Assembly: GCF_024586455.1 (NCBI RefSeq)
Contig: NW_026089623.1
Span: 14,450,236-14,514,235 of the forward strand
Direction: 5' to 3'
Length of the DNA stretch: 64,000 nt
Origin: Bactrocera neohumeralis
Taxonomy: Eukaryota > Arthropoda > Insecta > Diptera > Tephritidae
Below, in pieces: positions 41,202 through 53,777 of this stretch. The translations under genes and the position numbers were made by a program. Positions within the stretch are counted from its first letter, which is position 1. The number at the start of each line of letters is the position of its first letter. The notes under the pieces were generated by a model. That model searched no databases. It was given only the letters and a program-made list of their open reading frames with translations, and had not been told where the DNA came from.

Positions 41202-44200
41202 TTACGTGTCGGTTTTATCGGCTGTGGGCAAAAAGCATAGTTTAACGAGCGGCCGAGTTAGTGTTCCGTTTTGCGTACGGAGATCAACTACGCGAATATG
41301 ACCGTCGGAGCCGTGGTAAAGCTTCTCTATGCGGCCAAGCCGCCATTCAGTGGGGGGGAGACAATCGTCATGAATTAAGACACAATCTCCAAGCTTAGGC
41401 GCGTTTTCTGGTGTTTTCCACCGATACCTTCTGTGGAGGTCCTTTAAATAATCTTCTTTCCATCGAAGACAGAAATCGTGATGGAGAATTTTAATTCTTT
41501 CCCATCTGTTTAATAAGGAAAGCGACTCCACGCCTGGCTCAGGTGTGGCCAGAATGGGCGCTCCTTTAAGAAAATGCCCTGGGTGTGAGGGCTGTAAAGT
41601 CTGATGGATCTTGCGAGAGGGCTGCGAGAGGCCGTGAGTTGAGAACGGCTTCAATTCTAGTTAACAAGGTCGTGAATTCTTCATAATTGAATTTATAAGT
41701 GCCAGCTAGCTTCTTGAAATGTGATTTGAAGCTTTTTACGGCTGATTCCCATAAACCACCCAAATGTGGAGCGCTTGGGGGGATAAACTGCCAATTGATG
41801 CCTTGGGGAGCATATTTTTGTATAATGTCAGGTGAGACTTGTTTCATAAAATCCACAAATTGTTTCTCTGTGGCTCTTTGAGCTCCGATAAATGTTTTAC
41901 CATTATCGCTCATGATTTTGGATGGAAAGCCACGTCGTCCGACGAAGCGAGCAAATGCCGCGAGGAAAGCCTCCTTTGTCAGATTGGAACATAGCTCAAG
42001 GTGTACTGCTTTTGTCGTAAAACAGACAAAGACAGCCACATAGCCTTTCATCAGGGTGGGAGACCTTAGCATGGACGCCTTTATTTGAAAAGGCCCAGCA
42101 AAGTCGACACCTGTGGTGGTGAAAGGCAGAGCAAAGTTACAGCGTTCCGGTGGAAGTGCTGCCATAATCTGGGTTCTCATTTTCTGCTTGTGCATAGTGC
42201 AGACCTTGCACGTGAAAATGCACTTCTTGATTTGGGGCTTAAGGCGGGGAACATAGTACTCTTGGCGTACCATATGTTGCATGAGGCGATGTTCGGCGTG
42301 CAACATGAGTATATGGATATAATTGATGAATAATGTGGCAAATGAGGATTTCTCTGGTATTATTATGGGATGGCGTTCGTTATACGTAAGGCTGGAATTA
42401 GCAAGCCGGCCGTTTGCACGAAGCAGACCTTTCGTGTCTATAAATGGGTTTAGTACTAAGAGTGAGCTCTTTTTGTCAATTGGCTTCGATTCTCTTAGTA
42501 ACCCTAGGTCGCGGCTGAAGTAGCGCGTTTGGGTTGATGCGATAAGAGCGACCTTCGCTTTTTGTAAGTCTTGGTGCGTCAATGTATCGCATTGGGGGCA
42601 AGTTGCTCCCTTTACCTTAAGTTTAAGTCGCTCTACGAATTTGAAAATATAGGCGACTACTCTGAGTGCTCGGGGGAACGATGAAAATCGTTCAAGGATG
42701 TCAGCATCATCCATTGTTGTGTGATAAGTGGCGATTTTTCGACTTTCTGGGGCAATTATGTTGCGCATTGGCGATTGTGGCCAAGAATCGGGAGATTCTG
42801 TTAACCATCGGGGGCCATTCCACCAGAGGGTGGTGGTGGCGAGATGAAGGGGTTTGCACCCTCTTGTCCCAAGATCGGCAGGATTGTCAGCACTGGCTAC
42901 GTGGCGCCAAGTGGCTGATCCTACTAGATCAAGTATTTGAGACGTTCGGTTAGAAATATATGTTTTCCACGCGTGTGGTGGTTTTTCTAACCAGGCTAGA
43001 ACTATTTCGGAATCGGACCAGAGGTATAATTTATATTTTGCCATGTTTAAGTGGGTCTGCACCATGGAGACGAGCTTTGCTAGTAGCAGAGCGCCACAGA
43101 GTTCAAGTCGTGGTAGACTTATGGTTTTTAGAGGCGCAACTTTTGCCTTTGCCACTAGTAGGTGGCTTGTAGTTGCAATATCGCTTTGGGTGCGCACATA
43201 TATAGTGGCACAATATGCCTTTTCAGAGGCGTCGCAGAAGCCGTGTAGTTCCACCTTGTATTCGGGGGAATAGTTTACCCACCGTGGAATATGTATCAGC
43301 GAAATGTCTTTTAGGTTATTAGCAAACTGGGACCATCTTTCTAAGCGAAGAGGTTTCACTTGTTCGTCCCAGTCAGTTCCGTCTAGCCATAATTCTTGAA
43401 TCAGGATTTTCGCTTGTATCATAATTGGCGAAAGCCATCCTGCGGGGTCGAAAAGTTTTGCCACAGAGGAGAGAATTTGGCGTTTTGTAATGGCGGATAA
43501 TGCGGATATGGACTCAGTTGTGTATGAAAACTGGTCCGATATCGCATTCCATTGGATGCCCAGTGTTTTTGTTGTACTTTCCTTTTCGAAAATAAGGAAA
43601 TTAGTGTCCAACAAATTTTCTTTTGGTATATTTTTTAATATAGTTGGGTGATTTGCCGTAATCTTTTTTAATGGAAACCCTGCGGATTTGAGGGCTTGGA
43701 TTACTTGTGATAATGATTCGTATGCTTGTGGAAGACTGTGACTTCCAGACAGAATATCGTCTACATACGTTTGTGTTTTTAACACCTGGGTCGCCAGAGG
43801 AAACTCTGACTTGGTGTTTTCAGCCAATTCATGTAGTGTTCGAATGGCTAAGTATGGGGCACAGTTTACGCCAAAAGTTACTGTTTTTAATTTAAAGTCG
43901 CGTAGTGGACTATTTGCAGATTTTCGGAAAATAATCCGTTGAAAATCTTGATCATCTTTATGAACAATTATTTGTCGATACATTTTTTCGACATCCCCAT
44001 TGAATACGTATTTGTATATACGCCAGTTCAATATGAGGAGCATCTGGTTGGAGTGTGGGTCCCGTAAATAGAATGTCATTTAGGGAATTCCCCGAGCTAG
44101 TGGTTCTGGAGGCATTGAAGACAACTCTGACTTTTGTTGTTTTTTTGTCAGGCTTTACTACTGCATGATGTGGCAAGTAGAAAGAGTAATATTTGCCTCC

Positions 44201-44561
44201 TATGATTTTTTCACATGGACTTACTTCCTCCATGTGGTCTAAATGGAGGTATTCTTCTAAGATCCCATCATAATCTGAGCTCACCTTTTCTAAGTAGGTT
44301 TTTTTCCATGCTTAAAAACTGCTGTATTGCAGAGGTGGGAGAGTGACCTAAGGCGAGTGTATCTGGAAATTGTTGTTTTAGTGGTAGTCGTACGACATAC
44401 CGACCATTATCTGATCGAGTAGTTGTGGCTTTGTAAAAGTCTTCACAATACTGATCTTCTGGTGTTGTAATTGAAATGGGGGGGAGTTCCTCTAACTCCC
44501 AAAATTTCCTCAATTGTGAATTGAGGTACTCGTTTGAGATTTCCTCAACTTGAGTTGTCAT
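41202..44561 (-). pseudogene. BEL-2 pol: RT, RNase H, integrase
   Basis: Frames 44561-44268, 44284-43958, 44079-41566 and 41654-41202 read one polyprotein. RT: KVRVVFNASRTTSSGNSLND, LAIRTLHELAE, QTYVDDILSG (near 43757). RNase H: LHGFCDASEKAYCATIYV, LPRLELCGALLLAKLV, LWSDSEIVLAWL. Integrase: HHCC finger near 42200-42310 (CIFTCKVCTMHK), TGVDFAGPFQIK, IMSDNGKTFIGAQ and HLGGLWESAVKSFK with the D,D,E set, and a DUF5641-like C-terminus (FCLRWKEDYLKDLHRRYRWK). The 837-codon middle frame is intact. Frameshifts lie near 44275, 44060 and 41580. Confidence 0.9.
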
Positions 44562-46606
44562 TGCTGTGACTGGTTCCGCAACTAGTCCACTTAGGACTCA
44601 TCCGAAAATGGTATTTTGCGCCAGTAGTGTTTTCGAAATTTTTTCAACACCTTCTTGTATTATTTGCGATATAAGATCGCTACCTAATAGAAGGTCTATT
44701 TGAGCGGGGGTGTTGCAGTTGGGATCTGCTAGAGTCAGATGTGAAATCTTATCCCAATGCTTGCTACTTATTTGATAGCTTGGAAGCATGTTTGTTAGTT
44801 GCGGTAAGACAATAGCATTTGCTTGAATGCGCTTATCCGCTTGGGGGGAAATTAGGGTAATGGGGCATATTTTGTTAGAGTTTTGTACTACTCTTCCGCC
44901 CATTCCCGTAATTTCATAGTTGGCATGTTTTGTTGGCAATTTTAATTTATTTTGGGCCTTAGACGCTATAAAGGATCGTTGGGACCTTTGGTCTATTAAG
45001 GCTCTTAGTTTGAACAGTTCTCCTCGATGTTCGATGGAGACAACTGCTGTGGGTAGTAGTACTCTACTATGATTATCGCTGTGTAGCGTTTGAGTTTTTA
45101 GTGCCTTTGAGCAGCATGGTGTCTCTTGGCAATTTTGTTGAGTTTCTGTTTCGGGAGTTGCTGTTGCAACTAAACCCGTGGCTTTTTTTGAAAAAGCGCT
45201 ACTTTGAGATGTGTTGGGAAAGTTATTGAGATGTAACATGGAATGATGCCTTTTGTGGCAATATACGCAATTAAATTTGCTTTCGCAAGTATTAAGATTG
45301 TGTGAGTGGGACAAGCAGTTTGTGCAGAGTCTTTTTGACCTGACAAAGTTGTTCCTATCGTTTATATTTAATTTTTTAAACTTCTCGCAAGTTTTGAGTT
45401 TATGCCCTCCTGTACATAGTTCGCATGATGTATTTTTGTTCTGTTCAGATGTGAACGATTGAGCTTTGAAAAAGCTTCTATTTAAATTGTTATTGTTATT
45501 GACTTCGGGTCTATTGAAGCTTCTGTTTAGGTCGGGTTGAACGTTTTTAGTTCTGACTGTTTTTTTATCTACCCTTTCTGCTATTTCATATTGGGCAGTT
45601 AAGAAATCTTTCATTTGCTGCCACGTTGGGCAGTCTCTTCTTGATGAGAGCGATTGCTCCCATAGAAGTAATGATTTTTCTGGTAATGCTGCGGTGCATA
45701 TGTTTACCAGAATAGGGTCCCAACTGTCTGTGGGAACATTTTGTGTCGTTAGAACCGACAAACAATTTGAAACAGTGGATTCTAATTTTATGAATTCTTC
45801 ACTTGTTTCTTTTTGAATTTTCGGCAAGTTCATGAGTATGGTTACTTGCTTGTCGACCAATATTCTTTTGTTTTCATATCTGGCTTTCAGAGCTTCCCAA
45901 GCCAAATTGAAATTGTCATCACTTAATGCGAACTGTTTTACTATTACGCCTGCTTGACCTTTTTTTTGTATCGGAGATGATACATTTTTTGCGCTTGTGA
46001 TAATTTTGGATGGTTTATGTACACGGCTGTAAACATGTCCCGGAAGGACGGCCATTGTTCATAACCTCCATGAAATATTTCCGTATCACATGCTGGCACT
46101 TTGAGATGAATGCCTGTTGCCTCTTGGGCTTGCACTTGTGGTAACTCTACTCTACTGTGGGGAGTAGGTGCAATTGACTTTATAAGTTTTAGTTGATCTG
46201 TGATCATAATTTTCGTGTCTTCATACTGGTCTAAGCAGTTTTCAAATTTGGCGTAAGCAGAAGATTTAAAGTTTTCTGGTAGATCTGACTCGTCAGTATC
46301 TACAATTGTGTCATATGCAGCTTGGAGACGTATCCAAAAATTTTCAAGCGTTTGGCTTTTTATTTCTAGCGCCGATTCAGAATTGTCTTGAATCGGCGAA
46401 GAGGCAAACCGAGTGCAGTATTTTACTAGACAGTCACTCTCTGAAATGAATTTGGAGTATGATATGTCTTTCCCTCTCTTTTGTTTTGTAGCACCTTGCT
46501 TAGAGCGTGTAGCTTCTGCAGGTGTACATGGACTCTTATCGTCAGAAATCATTTTTGGAATTTTTAGGAATTGAGATGTTTTAGATTCTTTTGAATCTAT
46601 ATTCAT
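44562..46606 (-). pseudogene. BEL-2 gag and protease
   Basis: Starts MNIDSKESKTSQFLKIPKM at 46606. It has the BEL capsid block DTEIFHGGYEQWPSFRDMF, a frameshift near 45990, then zinc knuckles (CELCTGGHKLKTC, CTNCLSHSHNLNTC, CVYCHKRHHSMLH). The protease follows: RALIDQRSQRSFI, where the usual DQG has Arg in place of Gly, and IDLLLGSDLISQIIQEGV. A TGA replaces the Trp of FGWVLSG at 44595, separating it from RT. Gag forms the particle; the protease matures it. Confidence 0.85.
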
Positions 46607-47581
46607 TTAGAAAATGTAAATTTGTAAAATATTTGTGTATATTTTCTTTCCACGTTTATAGCTTATATTACTCGCCGTTGTATCTACTTTTGATGGCGTT
46701 TGTGTTTATTATTATTGTAATAATAATTATAACAATAATAATTATAATAATAATAATTATAATAACAATAATTATAATAATATATTATAATATTATTATT
46801 ATTTATTATTTTCTTTTTTTTTTTTTAATGTACTGCGAGTATATATTTTTTTTTTTCGGATTTATTGGTATGCCCTCGTACTTGTGTGCCGGAAAGGGTC
46901 AATACCTTTTGTATATAAGTATGTATGTATATGTGCATGATATGTGCTTCGTATGCATATAAGTATGCTTAAATTATTTTAATATGAAGCAAACCTGCTT
47001 GTTTTTGTTGTGCAAATACAAGAGGTATTGCTTGAACCTGATGCCAATTTGGACTTTGAGTATATGAATATTTATGTATGTGCATATATGTACATATATA
47101 TGGTATTTTATGTATTTATTGTAATAAAATTTTTTTTCGTTCTGTTGTTAATTCGTGTTATCAATCTTGTAACACTCCGTTTATTATTTTTTTTTTTTTT
47201 TTTTTTCAAAATTGTATTACTTTCCCGTAATTTGATTGTCCCTATGTATATGTGGTATATACCATGTAGGCATGCAATTTATTGAAATACAATTTATTGT
47301 TGTAATCGCGGTACTATTATAGACGCAGGAAAGTTAGTTAAATTGGAAGAAGAGAAACGATATTTGCAGGTATTTAACTTCTGCACTCAACACACATGTG
47401 TGACGGTATGTATATACTCGTATGTATGTTCCTATATTTGCCTCTAATAAATTTCGGTAAGTATATGCTAGTTAATTACCAAGCTAAGAAAAGTTGGTTT
47501 GCATGTATATATGTATGTGTGTTTCAATTTATAAATCATATGTTCGCATTTATGTTTTCTTTTATAAGGTGCCTTTCTGTA
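46607..47581 (-). other. BEL-2 leader with ATT microsatellite
   Basis: Nearly 1 kb between primer site and gag. Holds an ATT/AAT-type microsatellite (about 46704-46830) and poly-T runs. No credible coding sequence. Confidence 0.6.
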
Positions 47582-47595
47582 GGCTCGAAGGACCA
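47582..47595 (-). promoter_or_regulatory. BEL-2 primer-binding site (tRNA-Tyr)
   Basis: Reverse strand TGGTCCTTCGAGCC, 14 bases matching the tRNA-Tyr 3' end, directly after the 5' LTR. Shared with BEL-1. Confidence 0.75.
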
Positions 47596-48068
47596 TGTTT
47601 CTTTAAGTAGCGAACTCACCTTTATTTCCGAAACTCACTTGTTAGTTTTTTGTTGTAACAAATAACGCACAGCACAGGTTTTTTTTTGAAATTGTAAATT
47701 TCGTAAATGTATTTATTTTATTCCAGAATGTATATATATATATATATTTTTTTAAACGTTATAAATTGCTCGGATATCTCACTCGGCGGCGGAATCAGCG
47801 GACGTTGATGTACGTGGGAGGAAGAGAAAAAAAGCAAAGCGATGCTGCGAAAAGCGTATGCGCAAAAGCGACTCGTACGGGAGCAAAAAGCGAAGTGTGT
47901 CCGGCTGGAGTTGTCCGTCCCTTTTTTTGCGTAAACTGTTGTGCTCTAGTTGGAAGTGTGGTGTAATGCTTGAGTGTATTGGTGTGATGTGTAGTGATGT
48001 GGAAGGTGAGTGGTGAAATTTGGTGTGGCTGTGTTTCATGATAGGGTAGGCCGAGAGTCATTTAGACA
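47596..48068 (-). repeat. BEL-2 5' LTR (473 bp)
   Basis: Near-identical partner of 39910-40381, with about two substitutions and two one-base length differences in T and A runs. Confidence 0.95.
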
Positions 48069-48235
48069 ATGATTTTTATTAATAATTTATCTTATTCATT
48101 TTTATTTTACCTTTTTTTTTAATAAATAAACAAATCAGCTGTCGAAATGCACAAGTCTGCCGTCTGTCATCATAAAATTGCAATGCGCATTTGCGTTGCT
48201 TAAGGGGTATTAATTTTGCTCGTCTGTCAGGGCTA

Positions 48236-50210
48236 TATCATAAGCAAAACTCCCGTTGGAAAGCCCAAAAGTCCATGAAGCCACCAACTGACTCCAACAT
48301 GCCTATACGAGACTTGGGTGGAAATTGGTCTCGAAGAGATGAGGAAATGGCAAATTGTTTTGCAAATCACCTACAAAAGGTATTTCAACCCAATTTGGCA
48401 AAGAACAAATTTAAGCTGTCAATCTTACCCAACACAACTAAAGAGTCGCTCGAGTCTTTTAAGACTTCACCTTCTGACATTATTCGAATCACACAAAGAA
48501 TTTAATCCAGAAAAGTAGCCGGGACATGATAATATTTCCCCAAAAATGCCAATTGAGTTACCAATTATTGCTATAGAGGTGCTCTCTTTGCTCTTCAATG
48601 CAATTCTTAGCTTCGGATACTATCCAGTTTCATGGAAAAAGTCGCAGATTATCTTGATAGATAAACCTGGGAAAGACTTAACACAGCCGTTTTCATACAG
48701 ACCAATCAGTCTTCTACCCTGTCTTTATAAAATATTTGAAAAAGTATTACTATCAAAGATGTCTCCTTTCCTCCACGAAAATAATATAATACCAATGCAT
48801 CAATCCGGATTTCGTGCGAAACATGGCACAATAGAGCAAGTAAATAGAATTACTGACGAAACAAGGAAATCATTTGAGCATAGCGAGTACTTTTCAGCAA
48901 CATTTCTAGATGTAGCTCAGGCCTTTGAAAAAGTGTGGCACGAAGGCCTTTTATATAAGATTAAAAAAATTTTACCTTTAGAATTGTATAAAACAATGGA
49001 GTCTTATTTAAATAATGGACAATTTATGATGAAAGTAGGAGATTTAATATCGAATGAAAGACAGATAAGGGTTGGTGTACCATAGGGCAGCGTTTTGGGC
49101 CCAACTTTATACATCATATATACAGCAGATCTTCCAACTGCTAACAATGTATTAACTTCAACTTTTGTGGATGACACAGCTCTAGTGAGCCGTAACCACT
49201 GCCACATCCTGACATCAAGAATATTAGCGGAGCAATTAAGTTCTGTCGAAGAATGGCTAGCGTATAAATGTGAATGAACAGAAGTGTAAGGATGTCACAT
49301 TTCCGCTTAAATCAAAAATGTGTTTGGCAGTAAAAATAAACAATATTTTAGTACCCCCAAGTGAACGAAGTAACATATCCTGGTATTCACTTGGATAGAG
49401 GGCTTACGTGAAGAAAACACCTCTCTAGTAAAATAACATGTATGTATGAAGATTAGAGCTGCAAATTTAAATTGGCTTTTAAATAAAAACTCTAAACTTA
49501 GCTTAGACAATAAAGTGCTTTTATATAATGCAGTCATAAAGCCGATTTGGATGTATGGCATTCAACTGTGGGGTACGGCCCGAGCAACTAATATTGATAT
49601 AATACAAAGGTTCCAATTGAAAACGCTTATAACAATTACGTGTTCACCGTGGTACATGCCTAACGAAAATATCCATAAAAACCTTGGTATTCCTATGTGT
49701 TTAAATGAGTTAAGTCTTCCCCACTCTTCCTGGAAAAAACTGACGCACCCTACCAAGACAGCTTAATACACCACAGCCGATGACACGATAACACAACACC
49801 AACTCAACTCACCACACCTGTACACCAACCCACTCAACAAAAAGGATGGACAACGGGATGTCATATTCATACGTTATACATCGTTATACGCATCCGTGCT
49901 TACATTCCCTACCAACATTCCATTTTAACCAGTGTGCATTTTTATTAAATAATTGTTAAAGTGGTTAATACTTCTGTCTGCAATTTTGGGCAGCAAATTA
50001 AACACTATGGTAAAGAAAGAAGTAGAATATAGCAGAATTAAAAATATATCTAAACTCCGAGATCACCCAAACCCTTTGGCTAATGCTTTGGTGCATTCCT
50101 GAGATCAAACACGGTTTAAAAGAAGAGACATGCCTGCGTATTAAAGAGCAACGTATCACCAAAACAACTCAATCACTTGCTTGAGCCTGTCTAGTCTTTA
50201 AATAGATTTA
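48236..50210 (+). pseudogene. Jockey-type ORF2 relic in arm 2
   Basis: Pieces: IRDLGGNWSRRDEEMANCFA, SYRPISLLPCLYKIFEKVLL (48546-49085), HQSGFRAKHGTIEQVNRI, FLDVAQAFEKVWHEGLLYKI, then a TAG replacing Gln in VPQGSVLGP at 49084, GPTLYIIYTADLP, STFVDDTALVSR (catalytic Asp pair), and NAVIKPIWMYGIQLWGTARA (49446-49766). C-terminal LRDHPNPLANALVHS lies near 50055-50100. 5'-truncated next to the TAGCCCTGACAG element. Dead. Confidence 0.85.
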
Positions 50211-50266
50211 CGATTTTATAACTTATTGTTAGGCTTAAAAAAAGGCTGAAAAACCTCTACCAATGG

Positions 50267-50668
50267 ACGGTGGACCCGCAAACTAATGACGGGCATCCAT
50301 TTGTGGATAGATAGCCAACATGGGGAGAATACTGAGTGGATTTAGAAACTATCTGTTCCGATTCCATCACGACCTTAGTCCGTACTGTCCGACGTGTACA
50401 GAGTGTATAGAAGACTCTGAGCACGTACTTTTTCAAAGGAGAAAGTTAAAAACTTCACTTTGCGATAGTTTTACGGTAGAAAATTTAACAGCACTCATAT
50501 GTCAATTCTCTGGTAAATGGAAAGCTGTCAGCGAAGCGTCAGCTCTAATTATGACAAAATTAAGACCCTATGTTAGGCGCCAGTCAGTCTGTACGATTTG
50601 TGAGACTTAAAATCTTTATCTCTCCAATGAAGTAATGCTTAATCCGATCCTTCCGTAGAAGAGGTATG
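50267..50668 (+). pseudogene. Non-LTR C-terminal fragment with CCHC knuckle, only in arm 2
   Basis: The frame from 50320 reads GRILSGFRNYLFRFHHDLSP, YCPTCTECIEDSEHVLFQRR and later KWKAVSEASALIMTKLRPYV. The Cys-Cys-His-type knuckle and the ILSGFR context look like the C-terminus of R1/I-type ORF2. Either arm 1 lost it or arm 2 gained it; no target duplication is visible. Confidence 0.5.
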
Positions 50669-50799
50669 ATTTGGCAGTAGGTTATGCTTAGAGGATTAAA
50701 GTTCCACCGTCCGGCTTACGATGCTTCTTCCTACTATAAACAGAAGCATTTTGTGCTACTGGCACTTATCCGATAACGCCCTTCTACAACACTCTTATT

Positions 50800-51040
50800 G
50801 CTTAAGAAGCGAAGTTTCATCAGCATATCTTATTTTTTATTCAAGTTACAGACGGAAGGATTTATAGATGGTTTACTCAAGTTACAGCTTGCACAAACGA
50901 ACGGACGGACGTACAGACAATCAGCCGGATTTCAACTAGTCTCATCATCTTAGTCACTTACATAACTCTATATCTATCTCGATTAGTTTAGGTATTACAA
51001 ACAACCGTTAGACGAATGAAATTATTATAACTCTGTCCGG
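50800..51040 (+). repeat. GGAC-microsatellite repeat, 3' fragment
   Basis: TTTACTCAAGTTACAGCTTG, ACGGACGGACG and ACAAACAACCGTTAG match the 3' third of the repeats at 1653-2686 and 12999-14322. Confidence 0.7.
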
Positions 51041-51940
51041 GCCGTCCCATGCATATTGGCAAGTTTTGCCTTGAATGCCAGAATCTTTGGGAGGCATTTT
51101 GACAAAATTTCTTAACAAGTTTTATTTTTTTTTTGCTGCAAATAAACTTGAAACAATTTAGTTTTTGTATAATATATAAAAGTCATAATTTCATATTTCT
51201 CATTCTAATAGAAACTATAAACACCAACGGGTATATTACTAATTTTTGTTGTTGAATGGCTTATGTTTCTATGTGCTGATTGCGAGTATTCTGTAGACTT
51301 ACATACAAAATATCACACACTTGTATGTACACCCAACCGTGTAAAAAACGACGGCATTTCCTATAGTAAAATGGGGGATACGTTCCATGTCATATGAAAA
51401 CCGAGTAAGATGAAATAAAGAACTATATTTACATAGAAAAAAAGTTTAAAAAATTTTGAAAACTATTAAATTTCAGATATGCATACATATTATACGGATA
51501 TGAGCATTAAAACTTAAAATACATAATTCCTACAGGTGAAAAATTGGTAGAGCAAGCAAAAACCAAAAGAAATCTGTTAATCCAGGCATTCTCCTTTGCA
51601 ATAAATCCTCAATCCAAAACACTACACATTTTTCCATTTTTACTAACACTTCATCTCTAATATATGGCGATGTTTTGAAACTATGCTTTGATGAACTGAT
51701 GACAGATTTCCGTATTTCATTCTCATTTTTCTTAATGGTCCTGATAGTGCATAGCTTCGTTTAAGCCAATATGCTTGCCCACAGATGTTGAACCTTCACT
51801 TCTTGCCAGACAGTCTAAGATTATCAATTTTATTTGGAAATGGCTAGCCTTTTACGTATCTTTGAAATTTTGGACATTTTGTTAACTGTAGTTAGGACAA
51901 ATGATAGCATGAACAATTGATAAAATATTGCGAGCTAATA
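51041..51940. other. No recognizable feature
   Basis: AT-rich non-coding sequence without a match in the window. Confidence 0.4.
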
Positions 51941-52193
51941 AACTTTAAACACTCAGTCTCTGACCATCTCTCGCACTGGACAGATATCGTTTTCGCTTAC
52001 AAGCGTTCGTCTTTTGTTTTTGTTTTGCAAAACCGAAGTGTCTTAATTACTACTGTGCACTGTGCACACAATAAAATACTATTTTCTCAGACAATAAACT
52101 TATAGTGCCACATATACAGTCCGTGTCATAAAAAAGACAAGCCTCCGAGTGCCTCCAGATATTTAGACGGGGTTCACCCCCCAACAACAACAA

Positions 52194-53107
52194 TGCTCGA
52201 CAAACCAATTTTACCGCCGGCCGGGAAAAATAATGCCCAACCATTAATTACTTTTGACCAGACAAAAACAATTCAACAAAAAACATGTGGCCCTAAGTAT
52301 TTGGTTATGTGCAGAAAATTAAGTAACGATACACTCGCAAATGTGTCGCCTTTCTTAATTAGAAAGGTAATCGATTATACCGCCGGTAGTGAGGTGGAAA
52401 CTTGCAAAAAACTCACAAAAAATGGTAACATATTAATTCCATACACATTGAAATCTCCGAGCACACTTCACTTAACTCAACTAAAGGTGTCATCTACTCC
52501 AACGATTTGCGCGGTATAAAAGAAGAAGAAATCCTCGATGAATTGAGAAACCAAAGCGTAACAGAAGTGAAGAAAATACTTAAAAAGGAAAACAACGACT
52601 CACTGAAGGAGACTGGTCTAATTATATGGATACTCACTTTCTCTTCAATATTGCTGCCAACTGAAATGTCAATAGGGTACGAAAAAATCAAAATCCGACC
52701 TTACATTCCACTTCCACTAAGGTGTAAAAAATGGTGACATAGAAAAAATATGCAAAAATGCCAAAATATGCCCTAACTGTGCTAACGAATTTCATAACAG
52801 CGAAGACAACGAAGAATGTGTGAACATAAAGAGCTGCGTCAACTGCAAAGAAAACGACATCCAAACCTACAACCACAACTCATACGGCAAAAAATGCCCT
52901 ATATTCGTACGTGAGAAAGAGATTCAAGCAATCATAACACAAGAATCGCCCGCTCAAAGTAGCACCGTCACCAAACCAATAAATCAGCAACGACAACGAA
53001 GAGAACTAATAAGTTATGAAAGCTTACCTTCAGACGACGACGTCACTCCTTCAACATCGAAGCCTTTGCCTAAACCCACTACACAGCCACCCACCCACAG
53101 CGTATAA
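52194..53107 (+). pseudogene. ORF1 (gag) of an I/Jockey-type element, broken
   Basis: Begins MLDKPILPPAGKNNAQPL at 52194, then KYLVMCRKLSNDTLANVSPF, a phase change near 52490, GIKEEEILDELRNQSVTEVK, IKIRPYIPLPLRC, and knuckles CPNCANEFHNSEDNEEC and CVNCKENDIQTYNHNSYGKKC. This is the RRM-like plus zinc-knuckle layout of I/LOA-type ORF1. Frameshifts near 52490 and 52735 break it. The region from about 51950 may be its 5' UTR. No ORF2 follows. Confidence 0.65.
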
Positions 53108-53777
53108 CCGAAACAAAAATTAAAATTTTTCCCAGAGGTATTTCAATCAAAATGAAAGCTAAACTGAAATTATAGCACTCTGCAACTCGCAATTCCAAAT
53201 CACCAAAACCAACCAAACACGAGCTCGGCGATGCATCTGAATCAGTGGTAGGCATTTCATAGCAAAATTTTGCAAACTAACTTCACACGTACGCTTACGC
53301 TCTATCGTTCAGTCGTTTTCGAGCCAGCAACGAATTAACATCACGCAAGACTATAGCGCAAAACCAAATATGCCCTGCGAGAAATATTTTATGATTCTAA
53401 ATGGCTTTGGTGCCATGCAAAGCCTTTTATGTTCCAAGTCTTTTAAAGATAATAGGGAATATATCCTTAAAAGACATTTTGTTAATTTTCATTATACTCT
53501 TAATTAATAATAAAATTTGCTTAATTTTAATTCCAATTTCTCACTGGGCTACTTTTTTTTTTCGTGCTCACCAACACAGTGACAGATCCTCTCATGCCGA
53601 CCACTCCCAGTAGCAAAATAATTCACTACTGAAAAAAGTAAGCGAGTTGGTAATGGGTTGCGGGGCAAGAAACGAAAAAAATTTCGCTTTAAAATCGTTG
53701 TTGTTATCTTCAAGAAATGTGCGAATTTTATTCATATGAGTTGGTCATCCGCACAACTGATCGACCCAGCCCTCTGG
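53108..53777. other. No recognizable feature
   Basis: Non-coding stretch between the ORF1 relic and the hAT-type MITE. Confidence 0.4.

Larger units (their letters stand above)
39905..48073 (-). mobile_element. BEL/Pao LTR retrotransposon BEL-2, near full length
   Basis: LTRs 39910-40381 and 47596-48068 are flanked by ATGAT at 39905-39909 and 48069-48073. Reverse-strand order: LTR, tRNA-Tyr primer site, leader, gag-protease, RT, RNase H, integrase, ORF3, purine tract, LTR. The LTRs differ by about two substitutions and two single-base indels, so it is young. Gag-pol has about five frame breaks or stops, yet ORF3 is open. Confidence 0.95.
39501..48235. mobile_element. TAGCCCTGACAG element, copy C, split by BEL-2
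   Basis: One end TAGCCCTGACAG at 39501, the other CTGTCAGGGCTA ending at 48235. The pieces 39501-39909 and 48074-48235 join through one ATGAT when BEL-2 is removed, giving about 570 bp with inverted ends. Non-coding MITE-like element. Superfamily undetermined. Confidence 0.75.
48074..50898 (+). repeat. Inverted duplication, arm 2
   Basis: Forward counterpart of 23489-25730. It continues left of BEL-2 at 39860-39909. It has about 240 bp of RT and about 400 bp (50267-50668) that arm 1 lacks. The match ends near 50898, inside a GGAC-repeat fragment. Confidence 0.85.

Noticed and set aside
46591..46962. Ile/Tyr-rich hydrophobic frame as a membrane protein
   Set aside because: It is the translation of an ATT/AAT microsatellite in the BEL-2 leader.
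50267..50668. Complete retrotransposon insertion in arm 2
   Set aside because: No target duplication or tail is visible at the joints; a deletion from arm 1 explains the difference equally well.
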